The notes: generated from the letters alone by a model not told the origin. DNA of 41,438 nucleotides from Treponema sp. (GCA_031290475.1 JAITNM010000012.1:1-41438); one strand, 5' to 3'. Positions 1 to 9,879 are shown, counted from the first letter of the stretch. Made by a program: numbers and translations.

Positions 1-2
1 TC

Positions 3-1877
3 TCTTTCGGTCAACAGGAAGAACCGGGTGATTTAATTGTATTGATCGATACCTCCCGGGAAATGAGTGACTACTATGAACAATTTCTTGAATATATTTC
101 AGGATCCTTCTTACAGGAATACCTCCGTATAGGAAATACGGTTCATATCATTTCATTTTCTAAAGTACCCAAAGTTGAAATTGCCCGGCGCCTTGAAGGC
201 GTGGGGGATGTGGAAACTATTCTGGGACGTTTTTATCTGATGTATCCCCTCTCTTCTTCCCCCAGGGACCTCCAGGGCGTTTTAAATTATGCGGAAGAAT
301 ATATTGATACCCTGCCGGTAAACCGTTCTAAAAAAGTGGTTCTTCTTACCTCCGCCGGAGGCGGCCTTCAATTGCGCCGTAAAGGTATTCCGTTTACCAT
401 AGTCCGTTTCCCCCTGCCGGCGTTCAGCCGTCCCGCTGAGTCCGGAGAGAATTTCCCGCCATCGCCTCCATTGCCGGTAGAAACGCTGCGGCCTCCTTCG
501 CAGAGAATAGATGCTCCCGGAGGAGCGGAGGAAAAAGAACCTGCCGCTCCAATCATAGAGCCCGGGAAAATTCCGGATCAGGGGGTTACGGATACTGTTG
601 CCGGTATAGCGGATACGGCAGTCAAAGAGCCGGCGCCGGTAAAAGATCCGCCCCTTGAAAAAACCGAAGAACAGAAACAGCCCCGGCCCCCCCGGAAGCC
701 CGCGCCGGTTTCAATACCTGAAGCAGCCGATCCCAGAGAACAAAAGCCCAAAAAAAGCATCTTTGCATTTTTGCTTGAACTTTTAAGCAAACTGAAGGAA
801 AGGCTTTCCAGCATAAAACCCGCGCCTGTTTTACCCCCCGCGACAACAAAGGGCCCCGCCGTAGCGGAAGCGCCAGCTATAGACGCGCCGCTGCCAATAC
901 CTAAGCCGGAGACGCGTGAAACTCAAAAACCGGTTCCGGAAGCGCCGGCTGTATTACCGGAAACGCCCCTCCCCTTTTCAGAGCCCGAAAAGCCGTCAAT
1001 GCCAAATGACGATACCCCGCCGGAGGCGCCTGAGATTAAGCCCCTGATCCCGCCTGTTTTGGAAAGAGATACCCCGGTTGCGGTACCTTCCGAAACGCCT
1101 GAAACACAAGTTCCGCCGCCTTCGCCGCCTGAAGCGGCAAGGCCCGCTCCGGAGACTGTTGAGCCGCCGGAAAGGGAAATAATATCCATGCCGGAAGCCG
1201 CGCCCCCGAAGGCGGCGCCTGTGGAAAAACCCAAGGATCAAAACAAAAAGAATGGGGTTAAAGAAAAGGTTAAACAGGACTGGAACATCCTGCCCGTCGC
1301 AGGTATTATCATCCTCGCCCTGGCAATACTTTTTGCGGCGGCCTGTTTGTTGTACTTTTTAATAAGGAGATTGAATAGTAATCCCCTCAGGGCGGAAACC
1401 TATATTTCCGGAAGAAGCGTATCAACGCCCCCAAGGAGAATAGAGCCTAGGATAATACCAAAAGAAGACCTTACTAAAAATATCCCGCCCGGCGGGACAG
1501 AGGACGCCGTTGAAATGAACCCCATGGTCTGTCTTGTAGTTGAAGATCAGAACTGTAATATCGGCAGAAGAAATATCCATATCCTTAAAGAAGGAAACAT
1601 ATATACTGTTGGAGGGGGAAACTCTGATTTTTTAATTTTTCTGGTTCCCCTGCCCTACCATATCGGAGAAATCCGGTTTGACGGAAGCAGGGTGAATTTT
1701 GTTCCCATTAAGCCCAAGTTTTTTCCCGATATAGGATCTCAGACTGTACAAGACTGTATCGGAAAAAACATCAGGGTGATTTCCGATACATCCTTTGAAA
1801 TTTTTATCAGAGTAGAACGCTATGAAGATCCGCTTCTCTCATTGAACGCCCTCATGAATTCCATAGGGCAACGCTGA
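3..1877 (+). CDS. VWA-like / Pro-rich linker / TM / FHA-like membrane protein (5' truncated by window)
   Basis: The frame is open from the first bases of the window, so the true start and probably a signal peptide lie to the left; a TTG at 42 is not a convincing start. The visible N-terminus has a hydrophobic strand followed by DTSREMS, which resembles the MIDAS loop DxSxS of von Willebrand A domains with the last Ser replaced. After roughly 130 residues comes a linker of about 280 residues very rich in Pro, Glu and Ala (about 430-1270). One membrane span follows (about 1290-1370), then a beta-rich domain containing YTVGGGNSDFLI, similar in pattern to an FHA domain but lacking the usual Arg, Ser and His. 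If a signal peptide is present, the VWA part is outside and the FHA-like part in the cytoplasm. Function is unknown. It converges on the HEAT-repeat gene. Confidence 0.75.
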   Translation, partial: SFGQQEEPGDLIVLIDTSREMSDYYEQFLEYISGSFLQEYLRIGNTVHIISFSKVPKVEIARRLEGVGDVETILGRFYLMYPLSSSPRDLQGVLNYAEEYIDTLPVNRSKKVVLLTSAGGGLQLRRKGIPFTIVRFPLPAFSRPAESGENFPPSPPLPVETLRPPSQRIDAPGGAEEKEPAAPIIEPGKIPDQGVTDTVAGIADTAVKEPAPVKDPPLEKTEEQKQPRPPRKPAPVSIPEAADPREQKPKKSIFAFLLELLSKLKERLSSIKPAPVLPPATTKGPAVAEAPAIDAPLPIPKPETRETQKPVPEAPAVLPETPLPFSEPEKPSMPNDDTPPEAPEIKPLIPPVLERDTPVAVPSETPETQVPPPSPPEAARPAPETVEPPEREIISMPEAAPPKAAPVEKPKDQNKKNGVKEKVKQDWNILPVAGIIILALAILFAAACLLYFLIRRLNSNPLRAETYISGRSVSTPPRRIEPRIIPKEDLTKNIPPGGTEDAVEMNPMVCLVVEDQNCNIGRRNIHILKEGNIYTVGGGNSDFLIFLVPLPYHIGEIRFDGSRVNFVPIKPKFFPDIGSQTVQDCIGKNIRVISDTSFEIFIRVERYEDPLLSLNALMNSIGQR

Positions 1878-1904
1878 TTACTTCGTGTCTGTCCATAAAA
1901 ACGG

Positions 1905-3383
1905 TTAATCCGAAGAAGTATTCAGTTCCCCGTCTTTCAAATTGGCCAGAGTGGTCTCCGCCTTCCGTGACAGGGTTACATTTTTTGCTTCCGTGATGAG
2001 GGTTTCTAATTCACCGGTAAAGCCCTGGAAACGGTTATTGGCAATCATATCCATGGCGTAGGATTTTTCCACGACGCCGCCGGAATTCAAGAAACGCCGG
2101 ACTAAGTCCTGAACCGCGTCTGTTTTTGCGGTACTGATAACCCGAAGAAATCCATTGTAGAGCGGATTTTGGTTTTTCTTTTTTGCTTCATCAAGCTCAA
2201 CAATAACCTTTGCCGCATATTCATCAGGATGATCACGGATCAGCATTTCTGCCGACAGTATCCGTACCCGGTCTGAATTTTTTCTTTCCGCAAAGAGTGA
2301 ATCCAGGATAGAAACCGCTTCTTTATTTCCGATTTCTCCAAGAGCCCTGATCGCCTCATCTTTAACCGCGGGAACATCATCCCGTTCGGCCCGGTAGGCC
2401 AGATAAGGAACAGCTTCAATAAGCTTTCGTTTTCCCGCCGCCTGGGCGGCCCCGATCCTGGTCCTGTAATAGGTATCCCGGAAGGCTTCAAGAATCGCGT
2501 GATCCACCTCAGCGCCGGTGAAGGGGCCCAGGGCCGCCACTGAGGCGGAACGGAGATTCGGATCCTGGGATATAACTCCTTCCAAAATGGCTTCCAGGGC
2601 CGTACTGTCTCCGATTTTAGAAAGGGAATCCATAACAACCATGCGGAGGGTTGCCCGTTCATCATTATTCTTCGCAATATCGGATAAAAAGGCAAGTGAT
2701 TCCCGGGAACCGGATTCTCCCAGGGCAATGATAATTTCCCTGCGGGTCTCGTCCGGCGGAATACGTTCGGTGTAATAATTTATCAGGTACCCGGCGATCT
2801 CATCCCGGATCTCTTCATTACCCCCGGCTATCCTGCCCAGGGCCCGGAAAACAGCATTGGTAAACCGGCGCTCGTCGGCGCTGAGCAGCGCTTTTAAGGG
2901 CTGTACCGCCTCCGCGTTTTTTACCCTTCCCAGGTAATCAATGGCGGCAACAATGGTTTCGTTTGCCTCTTCATCCCATTCGGTAATTGCCTTTAACGCC
3001 CGGTCTTCAAGACCTCCCTTGGCCCGGTCGCCAAAGAAGGTAAAGACCCCGGTTAATATACTCCGGTTCAATGTCCGGTGAACCAGGGCGACAAGTTCAT
3101 CATCCAGGGAAGTGATGTTTTCATTTTTCAAAGTTTGTATCAGGGAGGCAATTTCATTTTCCGTACCATACCGTATGGTTTCAAGGCGCTGATCCTCTTC
3201 AGTTTTCTTCTCCGGCCTTTCCGCGCTATTGCCGGAAGCAGTGTCTGCGGATCCTTCCTGAGGAACGGCGGACCCGGAGGCGGCGGTATTTTCACTATCA
3301 GAAATGGGGCCGGTCTCTTCATCCTGCCCAAAAAGGGGAAGTAAAATTACTGTTATTAGGAAAAGAATTAAACGTTTTTTCAT
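1905..3383 (-). CDS. exported HEAT-repeat protein
   Basis: 492 residues. The N-terminus is a clear signal peptide (MKKRLILFLITVILLPLFG followed by QDEE) with no cysteine, so it is probably a soluble periplasmic protein rather than a lipoprotein. A charged Ser/Glu/Ala-rich stretch follows to about residue 65. The rest is a series of alpha-helical HEAT-type repeats of about 30-37 residues, recognisable from recurring patterns such as ALGRIAG, ALGESGS, ALGPFTG and ALGEIGN. Such scaffolds bind other proteins; no catalytic motif is visible. Its ATG overlaps the tgt stop codon by four bases (ATGA), so it is translationally coupled to tgt and is the last gene of the long leftward operon. The specific role is not recognised. 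Confidence 0.85.
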   Translation of the reverse strand: MKKRLILFLITVILLPLFGQDEETGPISDSENTAASGSAVPQEGSADTASGNSAERPEKKTEEDQRLETIRYGTENEIASLIQTLKNENITSLDDELVALVHRTLNRSILTGVFTFFGDRAKGGLEDRALKAITEWDEEANETIVAAIDYLGRVKNAEAVQPLKALLSADERRFTNAVFRALGRIAGGNEEIRDEIAGYLINYYTERIPPDETRREIIIALGESGSRESLAFLSDIAKNNDERATLRMVVMDSLSKIGDSTALEAILEGVISQDPNLRSASVAALGPFTGAEVDHAILEAFRDTYYRTRIGAAQAAGKRKLIEAVPYLAYRAERDDVPAVKDEAIRALGEIGNKEAVSILDSLFAERKNSDRVRILSAEMLIRDHPDEYAAKVIVELDEAKKKNQNPLYNGFLRVISTAKTDAVQDLVRRFLNSGGVVEKSYAMDMIANNRFQGFTGELETLITEAKNVTLSRKAETTLANLKDGELNTSSD

Positions 3384-4531
3384 GTAGCGGCTCCCTGTGA
3401 ATAGGTTTCCAGAAAGGACTTCTTAAAGAGAGAAAAGCGGTCTTCACAAATAGCTTTTCTGGCTTCTTTGACGAGGTCATGCAGAAAATAGAGGTTGTGG
3501 TAGGTGGCCAGTATGGAACAGAGTATCTCCCGGGTTTTAAAAAGATGCCGTAAATAAGCCAGGCTGTATTCACGGCAAACCTTACAGCCGCAGGTATTAT
3601 CTATTGGTTCAAATTTAAGACGGTTTTCGGCCTTTTTTAGATTAAAAGCCCCGGTCCGGGAGAATACATGCCCGTTCCGCCCAGTCCTTGTGGGAAGCAC
3701 GCAATCGAACATATCAATACCCTGTTCCATGGCTCCCAGGATGTATTCGGGGGTTCCTATACCCATAACGTAGCGGGGTTTTTCCGGCGGCAGAAGACCG
3801 GCTGTATAGGATAAATATTCCAAAAATACCGGTTCCTCCTCTCCCACAGAAAGGCCCCCTATGGCGATACCCGGCGTGTCCTGGGCGATTACCGATTCCG
3901 CGCTCCGTTCCCGGAGATCTTTAAAAAAGTTTCCCTGTACAATACCGAAGAGTTTCCCTTGGTAGGAACCCTGGGTTACACCCCGGGTTTCAGAAAGCCA
4001 TGCCTTCTTCGTCCGGCGCAGCCAGAGATCGGTAACCCTGAGGGCTTCTTCCGCTTCTTTATACGAAATGCCCCAGGGGGTACACACATCGAGCTGCATC
4101 TGGATGTCACTGCCCAGGATACGCTGGATTCTTACTATATCTTCAGGGCCGAGCTTGTGACTGGAGCCGTCTATATGAGAACGAAAGCTTATCCCTTCAT
4201 CATGGATCTTCCGCATGGGCGAGAGGGAAAATATCTGAAACCCTCCCGAATCGGTAAGGATATTACCCTTCCACCGCATAAAACGGTGGAGATCTCCTGC
4301 CGCGGATATTACCTCTGTTCCAGGCCGGAGGTAGAGATGGTAAGTATTGGAAAGGATTATTTCAAAACCGATTTCTTCCAGGTCGTCTTTGGTCTGAGCC
4401 TTAACGGTTCCGTTCGTGCCAACGGGCATGAATACCGGAGTAGAAACCGTACCATGGGGCAAATCCAGCGTACCGGTCCTGGCATGGGAAGAACAATCTG
4501 TGTGGTTAATGGTAAAGACAGTATTTGCCAC
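3380..4531 (-). CDS. tgt: queuine tRNA-ribosyltransferase
   Basis: Bacterial tRNA-guanine transglycosylase, which swaps guanine-34 of GUN-anticodon tRNAs for preQ1 in queuosine synthesis. Starting at the GTG at 4531 it has 383 residues, the normal family length. TDSGGFQ carries the conserved Asp94, MFDCVLPTR holds the nucleophile Asp276, and the zinc site is Cys314, Cys316, Cys319 and His345, spaced as in the family. An ATG in the same frame further upstream (to 4615) would put the start inside the preceding permease gene and add a stretch with no homology. The GTG is preferred because GGAGG sits just ahead of it (4536-4540) and the protein then begins at the usual place. No queuosine precursor genes are nearby. 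It lies 13 bp after the LptG-type gene. Confidence 0.96.
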   Translation of the reverse strand: MANTVFTINHTDCSSHARTGTLDLPHGTVSTPVFMPVGTNGTVKAQTKDDLEEIGFEIILSNTYHLYLRPGTEVISAAGDLHRFMRWKGNILTDSGGFQIFSLSPMRKIHDEGISFRSHIDGSSHKLGPEDIVRIQRILGSDIQMQLDVCTPWGISYKEAEEALRVTDLWLRRTKKAWLSETRGVTQGSYQGKLFGIVQGNFFKDLRERSAESVIAQDTPGIAIGGLSVGEEEPVFLEYLSYTAGLLPPEKPRYVMGIGTPEYILGAMEQGIDMFDCVLPTRTGRNGHVFSRTGAFNLKKAENRLKFEPIDNTCGCKVCREYSLAYLRHLFKTREILCSILATYHNLYFLHDLVKEARKAICEDRFSLFKKSFLETYSQGAAT

Positions 4532-4544
4532 ATTTCCTCCGTTG

Positions 4545-5612
4545 TTAAGTTTTTGCACTCTGTAGTAAAAATACACCGGTAACAGTAAAGAACAATATGG
4601 GGAACCATGCTCCAACCGCAGGCGGAATATAGCCGAGCTTGGCCATCATCATACAGATCATTTCCATGACATAAAATACCACCGCCGACACAAGGCTTGT
4701 AGCAAGACTCATAAGGAGAATGTTTTTCTTAAAGCGGCCGCCCATAGAAATGGAGAGGATCATTATCACAAAGGAAACTGTTGAAAAAGAAAAACGGTGA
4801 TGGAATTCCGCCAATGCTCCGATGAACGGGAGGCCTGCGGCTTTCAGATCCTGAACTAAAAACGCAGTATCTCTGGCGGGAAGATCATCAACTTCTACGG
4901 CGTTTCTTCTGAAGATATCCGGGTTTTCCCGGTATTCATTGGTGAGCGTAAGGGGATTTACCCGGAGAAAACCATCTTCCCATTCATAGATAAGGGCGTT
5001 TGAAAGCTGCCAGCTTTCCCCATCCCAAGTTGCCCTGGGAGAACGGATAAGGGATACAAAATTCCCGTTCTTATCCTGTTCGATAATACTGAGCCCATTT
5101 AAAACTTTGGATCTTACATCGTAATAATCTACTGAGTAAATGACCTGCCCGTTCTTTGCCTTGATAACAACATCAGAATTGTTTTCCGTACGGGATTGAT
5201 GTAAAAGGGCGCGGCTTAATTCATTCTTCTTCTTCAACGTGTGAATAACTACATTGTCCTGAAAAAGGAACATAAAAACCGAAGCCAACAGGCCGATTAC
5301 CAAAAGGGGCAGACAAAATCTCCAAAAGGGAATGCCTGATGAGAAAACGGAGGTAAGTTCATTCCGGGCATAGAGATCCCCTAAAACATAAGCGGCGGCA
5401 AAGAGCAGGGAAATAGGGAGGGCATAGGATAACGCCTTGGGGAAAAAATAGATACTTACCATTAGTATTTGTATAAAAGGCACCTCATAATTAAGGTATT
5501 TTGTTAAGTTTGCAAAAAGATCAATAAGGCAGATAAGCAGGACAAACATAGATACTGCTATTAAAAAAAAAGGCAAAAACTGCTTTACAAGATACCGGTC
5601 AAGAATTCTCAT
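4545..5612 (-). CDS. lptG: LptG-type (YjgP/YjgQ family) permease
   Basis: 355 residues, the usual length for LptF/LptG permeases. Three membrane spans lie in the first 105 residues, beginning MRILDRYLVKQFLPFF, which matches the family's N-terminal amphipathic and first-span pattern. A soluble periplasmic beta-jellyroll domain of about 140 residues follows, then three C-terminal spans. In Gram-negative bacteria two such subunits with the LptB ATPase extract lipopolysaccharide from the inner membrane and pass it to LptC/LptA. The partner permease lies 15 bp upstream. No lptB, lptC, lptA or lptD is in the window. Assignment as LptG rather than LptF rests on order and N-terminal resemblance only. 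The substrate in a treponeme, where classical LPS is generally thought absent, is unknown. Confidence 0.85.
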   Translation of the reverse strand: MRILDRYLVKQFLPFFLIAVSMFVLLICLIDLFANLTKYLNYEVPFIQILMVSIYFFPKALSYALPISLLFAAAYVLGDLYARNELTSVFSSGIPFWRFCLPLLVIGLLASVFMFLFQDNVVIHTLKKKNELSRALLHQSRTENNSDVVIKAKNGQVIYSVDYYDVRSKVLNGLSIIEQDKNGNFVSLIRSPRATWDGESWQLSNALIYEWEDGFLRVNPLTLTNEYRENPDIFRRNAVEVDDLPARDTAFLVQDLKAAGLPFIGALAEFHHRFSFSTVSFVIMILSISMGGRFKKNILLMSLATSLVSAVVFYVMEMICMMMAKLGYIPPAVGAWFPILFFTVTGVFLLQSAKT

Positions 5613-5627
5613 TTTCCCGCAAACCCC

Positions 5628-6944
5628 TCATCGCCTTACCCTGATAAGACAAAGGATGACGCCGATAGTAACAGCCAGAATATTAGGAAGCCACATGGAA
5701 AAGAAGGGAGAATATCCTCTATTACTGCCCAAGGTCTGTCCTCCTAAAAGAAGAGCCCAATAGATGACCGCAATTATTGAACCAACGAGGAAACCTACGG
5801 TTTGGCCGCTTTTCTTTGCTAAAAGCCCCAGAGGTACAGCCAAAAATACAAAAGACAACGCGCCGAAGGGAATAGAAAACTTTTTGTAAAACTCAAGCCG
5901 GAAAATAGAAAGGCTGCGGTCTTTTTTATAGGCCTTTTGCACTTCCACTTCCTTGAAAAAGCCGGCGGCAAGATTTGTCCGCCGGTTCCATCCGTCCCTT
6001 CCCGCTCCCTGGCGGAGTATTGTTTCAAGGGAAAGGGCATTTGACAGCAGTTTGTTATTCTGTTGATCAATCCGCAGGCCAAGGTTTTTTTCTTTTGTTT
6101 TTATCTCTTTAAAAACATCCCGGGAACTCATTTCCCGGGGGCCGACGGAAGTTACCGCCTGGATCATATCTTCCTGGGGCACCCAATAGCGAAGAAAGGC
6201 GCTGGAAGCATAATCATAATCCCTTCTGGAAACTTCCTTGGAAGACTGGATAAAGGCGTTATTTAAATCAAGGCTGAGCCCCATTCTCCCTCCATCCTTC
6301 AGCTCCGTATCCTTTGCAAGGATAAAGCGCCGTTCCCCTTCGTTGGTTCTGTCAAGGATGAGCACCTCATCAATAGCATTCCCCGTTACATTTCCGGTAA
6401 CTATTACCGTATCCTTAAAACGTTTTACCGAATTCGATTCCAGTTCAAGCGCAGGCGTGGAAACCAGGATACGCCGGTATAAACGGTTAAACTGTACGGT
6501 CCCTGCGGGAAGAAGCACATCGTTGGCAAAAAACGAAACAAGCGAAATAGCAATGCCTACTATTATAGTAGGAATAAAAATATTGCGGTAAGAAAGCCCT
6601 GATGACAGCATTACTAATATTTCGTTATCCGAACTGAGCCGTCCAATTGCCATCAGAGTGCCCACAAGAGAAGCGAAAGGCGCCGCCATTGCAATAATTG
6701 CCGGAAGGGCATAGAGCACAAGAAGTACAACCTGAAAAAGAGGGACTTTTTTGGTTAATATCTCCTGCGCCATAAGGAGAAGCTGATTAACAAAAAAAAT
6801 AAAAAAGAAAAACAGAAAGGCGACGAAAAATGAGAATAGGGTTTCTGTTATTATATATCTAAGGAGAGTAGGCGAAACAACCCGTCTGTTGTTAAAAATA
6901 TTGGAATCCGCCGAATTTATTTGAGAAGCCCTATTAGTTTTCAT
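5628..6944 (-). CDS. lptF: LptF-type (YjgP/YjgQ family) permease
   Basis: 438 residues, longer than the typical 360, with an N-terminal extension of about 25 polar residues and a larger periplasmic domain. The family pattern is clear: a first span with many Phe residues, a second and third span around residues 65-130 with the conserved cytoplasmic segment SSDNEILVMLSSGLSYR, a periplasmic domain to about residue 345, and three final spans (FGALSFVFLAVPLGLL and following). It should pair with the next gene to form a transporter that moves a lipid or glycolipid off the inner membrane. The ATG overlaps the dut stop codon (ATGA), so the two are translationally coupled. The conserved core would also fit a later start, but none has a better ribosome binding site. 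Confidence 0.87.
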   Translation of the reverse strand: MKTNRASQINSADSNIFNNRRVVSPTLLRYIITETLFSFFVAFLFFFFIFFVNQLLLMAQEILTKKVPLFQVVLLVLYALPAIIAMAAPFASLVGTLMAIGRLSSDNEILVMLSSGLSYRNIFIPTIIVGIAISLVSFFANDVLLPAGTVQFNRLYRRILVSTPALELESNSVKRFKDTVIVTGNVTGNAIDEVLILDRTNEGERRFILAKDTELKDGGRMGLSLDLNNAFIQSSKEVSRRDYDYASSAFLRYWVPQEDMIQAVTSVGPREMSSRDVFKEIKTKEKNLGLRIDQQNNKLLSNALSLETILRQGAGRDGWNRRTNLAAGFFKEVEVQKAYKKDRSLSIFRLEFYKKFSIPFGALSFVFLAVPLGLLAKKSGQTVGFLVGSIIAVIYWALLLGGQTLGSNRGYSPFFSMWLPNILAVTIGVILCLIRVRR

Positions 6945-7390
6945 AACGTCCCTGTGGAACCGAATCCGCCTGAGTCTCTTTTTGTTTCAGAAAGCCCTTC
7001 CGCCTCTACAATCCGGGCCTTTTCCACCGGGGCGATAACAACCTGGGCTATCCTTTCTCCGTCTTTTACCGTAAAATCGCCCGTCCCCAGGTTGATAAGG
7101 ATTATTTCTACTTCCCCCCGGTAATCAGAATCTATGGTACCCGGCGAATTAAGCACCGTGACCCCATGCCGGACCGCCAAACCCGACCGGGGGCGGATTT
7201 GGGCTTCATAACCCGACTGGATTTCAAATACCAATCCTGTAGGAATTTTTGCCCTGCCCAAGGGCGGAATAATGACATCTTTGGTAATCCGGGCGCGGAT
7301 ATCAGCCCCGGAGGCGCCGGAAGTTTCGTATTCCGGAAGCCTTGCGGCGCTGTCTTTTTTTAATATCCGGACCAAGGGGGAGATCCCCAT
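6941..7390 (-). CDS. dut: dUTP diphosphatase (trimeric dUTPase)
   Basis: 149 residues, standard for the homotrimeric dUTPase that hydrolyses dUTP to dUMP and pyrophosphate, keeping uracil out of DNA and supplying the precursor of dTMP. All five family motifs are present in order: ASGADIRA, PRSGLA, GTIDSDYRGEV (catalytic Asp and the uracil-stacking loop), GERIAQ, and the C-terminal RDSGGFGSTG arm that closes over the nucleotide. It follows pnp by 29 bp and overlaps the LptF-type gene by four bases. The start has only a weak purine-rich stretch upstream, suggesting translation coupled to pnp. Confidence 0.97.
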   Translation of the reverse strand: MGISPLVRILKKDSAARLPEYETSGASGADIRARITKDVIIPPLGRAKIPTGLVFEIQSGYEAQIRPRSGLAVRHGVTVLNSPGTIDSDYRGEVEIILINLGTGDFTVKDGERIAQVVIAPVEKARIVEAEGLSETKRDSGGFGSTGTL

Positions 7391-7419
7391 TTATGCTGCC
7401 CCGCTTCTCTGGGATGGCT

Positions 7420-9570
7420 TTAACGCCGCGGTCTATCGTTACGCTGGCGTCCTTCATCCGCAGAGCTCTCTCCCGCAGGATCGATGGCGTCGATATAGGA
7501 GAGATTAAGCCGGCCCATTTTATCAATTTCAAGGAGTTTAACCGGGATTTCCTGCCCTTCTTTGAGTACGTCCGTAACCTGGGCAATACGCTGCCTCGAA
7601 AGCTTGGAAATGTGCACGAGGCCTTCCTTGCCGGGAAGTATTTCTACAAAGGCGCCAAAGTCCATGATCCTCTTTACCTGTCCGTTATAGATACGTCCTA
7701 CTTCCGGATCAGACGCGATTCCTAAAACCGCAGCCTTGGCATCTTCGGCATTTTGCGTATTTTTCCCATAGATAGTAACGGTACCGTCATTCTCGGTATT
7801 AATAGTAACGCTGTACTGTTCACAGAGGGCCTTAACGTTCTTGCCCCCAGGGCCGATAAGGGCGCCGATTTTGTCCACATCAATGCGCAGGGTTACTATT
7901 TTTGGCGCATGTTCGCTGATATGATCCGTAGGCTTGCTCAGGGTCTTATTCATTATGGAAAGAATATGGAGTCTCCCCCGCTTGGCCTGATCCAGGGCTT
8001 TCCTCATCACCTCGGGGCTCACCCCGGCGATCTTAATATCCATCTGGAAGCCTGTGATCCCTTCCTCGGTGCCGGCCACCTTGAAGTCCATATCCCCCAG
8101 GTGGTCTTCCTCACCCAGAATGTCGGAGAGTACCGCGTAACGGTCGCCCGGACCGCCCTTGCCCTCGGTGATAAGCCCCATGGCGATCCCCGCCACAGGT
8201 TTCTTCATGGGAACCCCGGCTTGGAGCATGGAGAGGGTGCCGCCGCAGACCGAAGCCATGGATGAAGAGCCGTTGGACTCCAGGATTTCAGATACTACCC
8301 GGACGGTATAGGGGAACTCGTCCTTACCGGGGATCATGGCTTCAAGGGAACGGCGGGCTAAATTCCCGTGACCGATTTCCCTGCGGCCTGTACCCATCCG
8401 GCCCACTTCACCCACCGAGTAGGGGGGGAAGTTGTAATGGAGGATAAAGTGTTCCCGTTTATCACCGTCAATATCGTCGAAGATCTGTTCGTCAAACACC
8501 GTGCCCAAGGTAGTCACCGCCAGCGCTTGCGTCTCACCCCGGGTAAAGAGAGCCGAACCATGGGTTCGGGGCAGGATTCCTGCTTCGCAGGTAATGTCCC
8601 GGATATCTTCAGTGCCGCGTCCGTCTACCCTTAATCCCTTATTCAAAATTGAGGAACGCAGGATTTCATATTCCATATCCTCAAAAAGGGCGTCAAAGAG
8701 CTTTTTCTGATTTTCGTCTTCAAGCTGAGAAGCATAGCGGGAAGCAAGATCCGCTTTTACTTCCCCGATAGCGTGATGCCGTTCATGTTTGCCCTTGACA
8801 AAACAGGCGCTCTCAAGCCGGGGATAGGCTGCGGAACGGATAGTATCGGAATTCTCCAGGGAATAACTCAATTCTGTCAGGGGTAATTTACTTTTCCCCG
8901 CCAGTTCCCGGAGTTTTTCCTGTATCCCGCAGAGCTCGATGATCACCTTATGGGCTTTTTCCAGGGCGGAGATCATCAGATCTTCACTAACCTCCGAGGC
9001 GCCGCCTTCGACCATGGTGATCCCGTCTTTAGTACCGGCAACCGTAATTTCAAGTACGGATTTCTTGATCTGATCGTAGGTTGGATTGATGATGAGCTCA
9101 TCTCCGATGGCGCAGACCCTTACCCCCGCGATGGGACCGTTGAAGGGTATGTCGGAAATGTGAACCGCGGCGGAACTGGCGATGATTGCCAGGATGTCCG
9201 GAGGATTAATCTGATCCGTAGAAACCGTGGTAGGCACTACCTGGATCTCCCGTCCGAAACTCTTGTCAAAAAGAGGCCGCATGGGCCGGTCAATAAGCCG
9301 GGAAACGAGGATTTCCTTGTCTTTGGGACGGCTTTCCCGCTTAATAAAACCACCGGGGATTTTTCCCGCGGCGTAGTATTTCTCGTTATAATCTACCGTG
9401 AGGGGGACATAGTCCAGCCCTTCCACAGATTCTGAAGAAGAACAGACGGTGGCAATGACGGCGGAACCGGCGTATTTGGCGACTACGGCGCCGTTCGCTT
9501 GTTTCGCTATTTTACCGGTCTCCAGGATAAGGTCCTGTCCGGCAATTTGAAAAGTTACTGTTTGTACCAT
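7420..9570 (-). CDS. pnp: polyribonucleotide nucleotidyltransferase (PNPase)
   Basis: 716 residues, the normal length. PNPase degrades RNA 3' to 5' by phosphorolysis in the cytoplasm. Two RNase PH-like domains flank an alpha-helical linker; the second contains [18 protein letters not shown] and the conserved [19 protein letters not shown] segment with the catalytic acidic residues. A KH domain ([13 protein letters not shown]) and an S1 domain ([20 protein letters not shown]) follow, and a short Asp/Arg-rich tail ends the protein. AAAGGA lies a few bases ahead of the ATG. The gene follows rpsO by 39 bp, the classic rpsO-pnp pair. I looked for a long RNase III-type stem in that gap and it is too short to hold one. 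Confidence 0.98.
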   Translation of the reverse strand: MVQTVTFQIAGQDLILETGKIAKQANGAVVAKYAGSAVIATVCSSSESVEGLDYVPLTVDYNEKYYAAGKIPGGFIKRESRPKDKEILVSRLIDRPMRPLFDKSFGREIQVVPTTVSTDQINPPDILAIIASSAAVHISDIPFNGPIAGVRVCAIGDELIINPTYDQIKKSVLEITVAGTKDGITMVEGGASEVSEDLMISALEKAHKVIIELCGIQEKLRELAGKSKLPLTELSYSLENSDTIRSAAYPRLESACFVKGKHERHHAIGEVKADLASRYASQLEDENQKKLFDALFEDMEYEILRSSILNKGLRVDGRGTEDIRDITCEAGILPRTHGSALFTRGETQALAVTTLGTVFDEQIFDDIDGDKREHFILHYNFPPYSVGEVGRMGTGRREIGHGNLARRSLEAMIPGKDEFPYTVRVVSEILESNGSSSMASVCGGTLSMLQAGVPMKKPVAGIAMGLITEGKGGPGDRYAVLSDILGEEDHLGDMDFKVAGTEEGITGFQMDIKIAGVSPEVMRKALDQAKRGRLHILSIMNKTLSKPTDHISEHAPKIVTLRIDVDKIGALIGPGGKNVKALCEQYSVTINTENDGTVTIYGKNTQNAEDAKAAVLGIASDPEVGRIYNGQVKRIMDFGAFVEILPGKEGLVHISKLSRQRIAQVTDVLKEGQEIPVKLLEIDKMGRLNLSYIDAIDPAGESSADEGRQRNDRPRR

Positions 9571-9609
9571 TTTTTTCCTTTTATTGAGGCCAACAACCCC
9601 GGTTTACTT

Positions 9610-9879
9610 TTACTTGCGGAGACCTAATTCTTTAATCAGGGACCGGTACCGTTCGAGGTTAGTACGCTGGATGTACTTTAAGACCCTGCGCCGTTTTCCT
9701 ACCTGGATCAATAAACCCCGTTGTCCGGATTTATCCTTTTTAAAATGCTTACAATGCTCGGTAAGCTGGTTAATCCGCTCGGTGAGCAGGGCAACCTGGA
9801 CTTCCTCCGCGCCGGTATCCTTTTCATTTTTACCGAACTTGGTGACGATGGAAGCTACTTCATCTTTGTTTAAAGCCAT
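9610..9879 (-). CDS. rpsO: ribosomal protein uS15
   Basis: 89 residues, the standard size. uS15 is a primary binder of the central domain of 16S rRNA. The typical sequence is present: a DTGAEEVQVALLTERINQL region, the HFKKDKSGQRGLL 16S-binding segment with the conserved LxxHxxxxKKDxxS pattern, and RRRVLKYIQ. The start was set at the ATG at 9879, which follows AAGGAG by 9 bases; an earlier in-frame start would add about 20 residues with no homology. It sits 56 bp after ribF (the largest gap in the operon) and 39 bp before pnp. Confidence 0.98.
   Translation of the reverse strand: MALNKDEVASIVTKFGKNEKDTGAEEVQVALLTERINQLTEHCKHFKKDKSGQRGLLIQVGKRRRVLKYIQRTNLERYRSLIKELGLRK

Noticed and set aside
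4532-4615. Longer tgt start
   Set aside because: It would overlap the LptG-type gene and add non-homologous residues; the GTG at 4531 has GGAGG and gives the family length.
9571-9609. RNase III-type stem between rpsO and pnp, as in enterobacteria
   Set aside because: The gap is only 39 bases and shows no matching arms.
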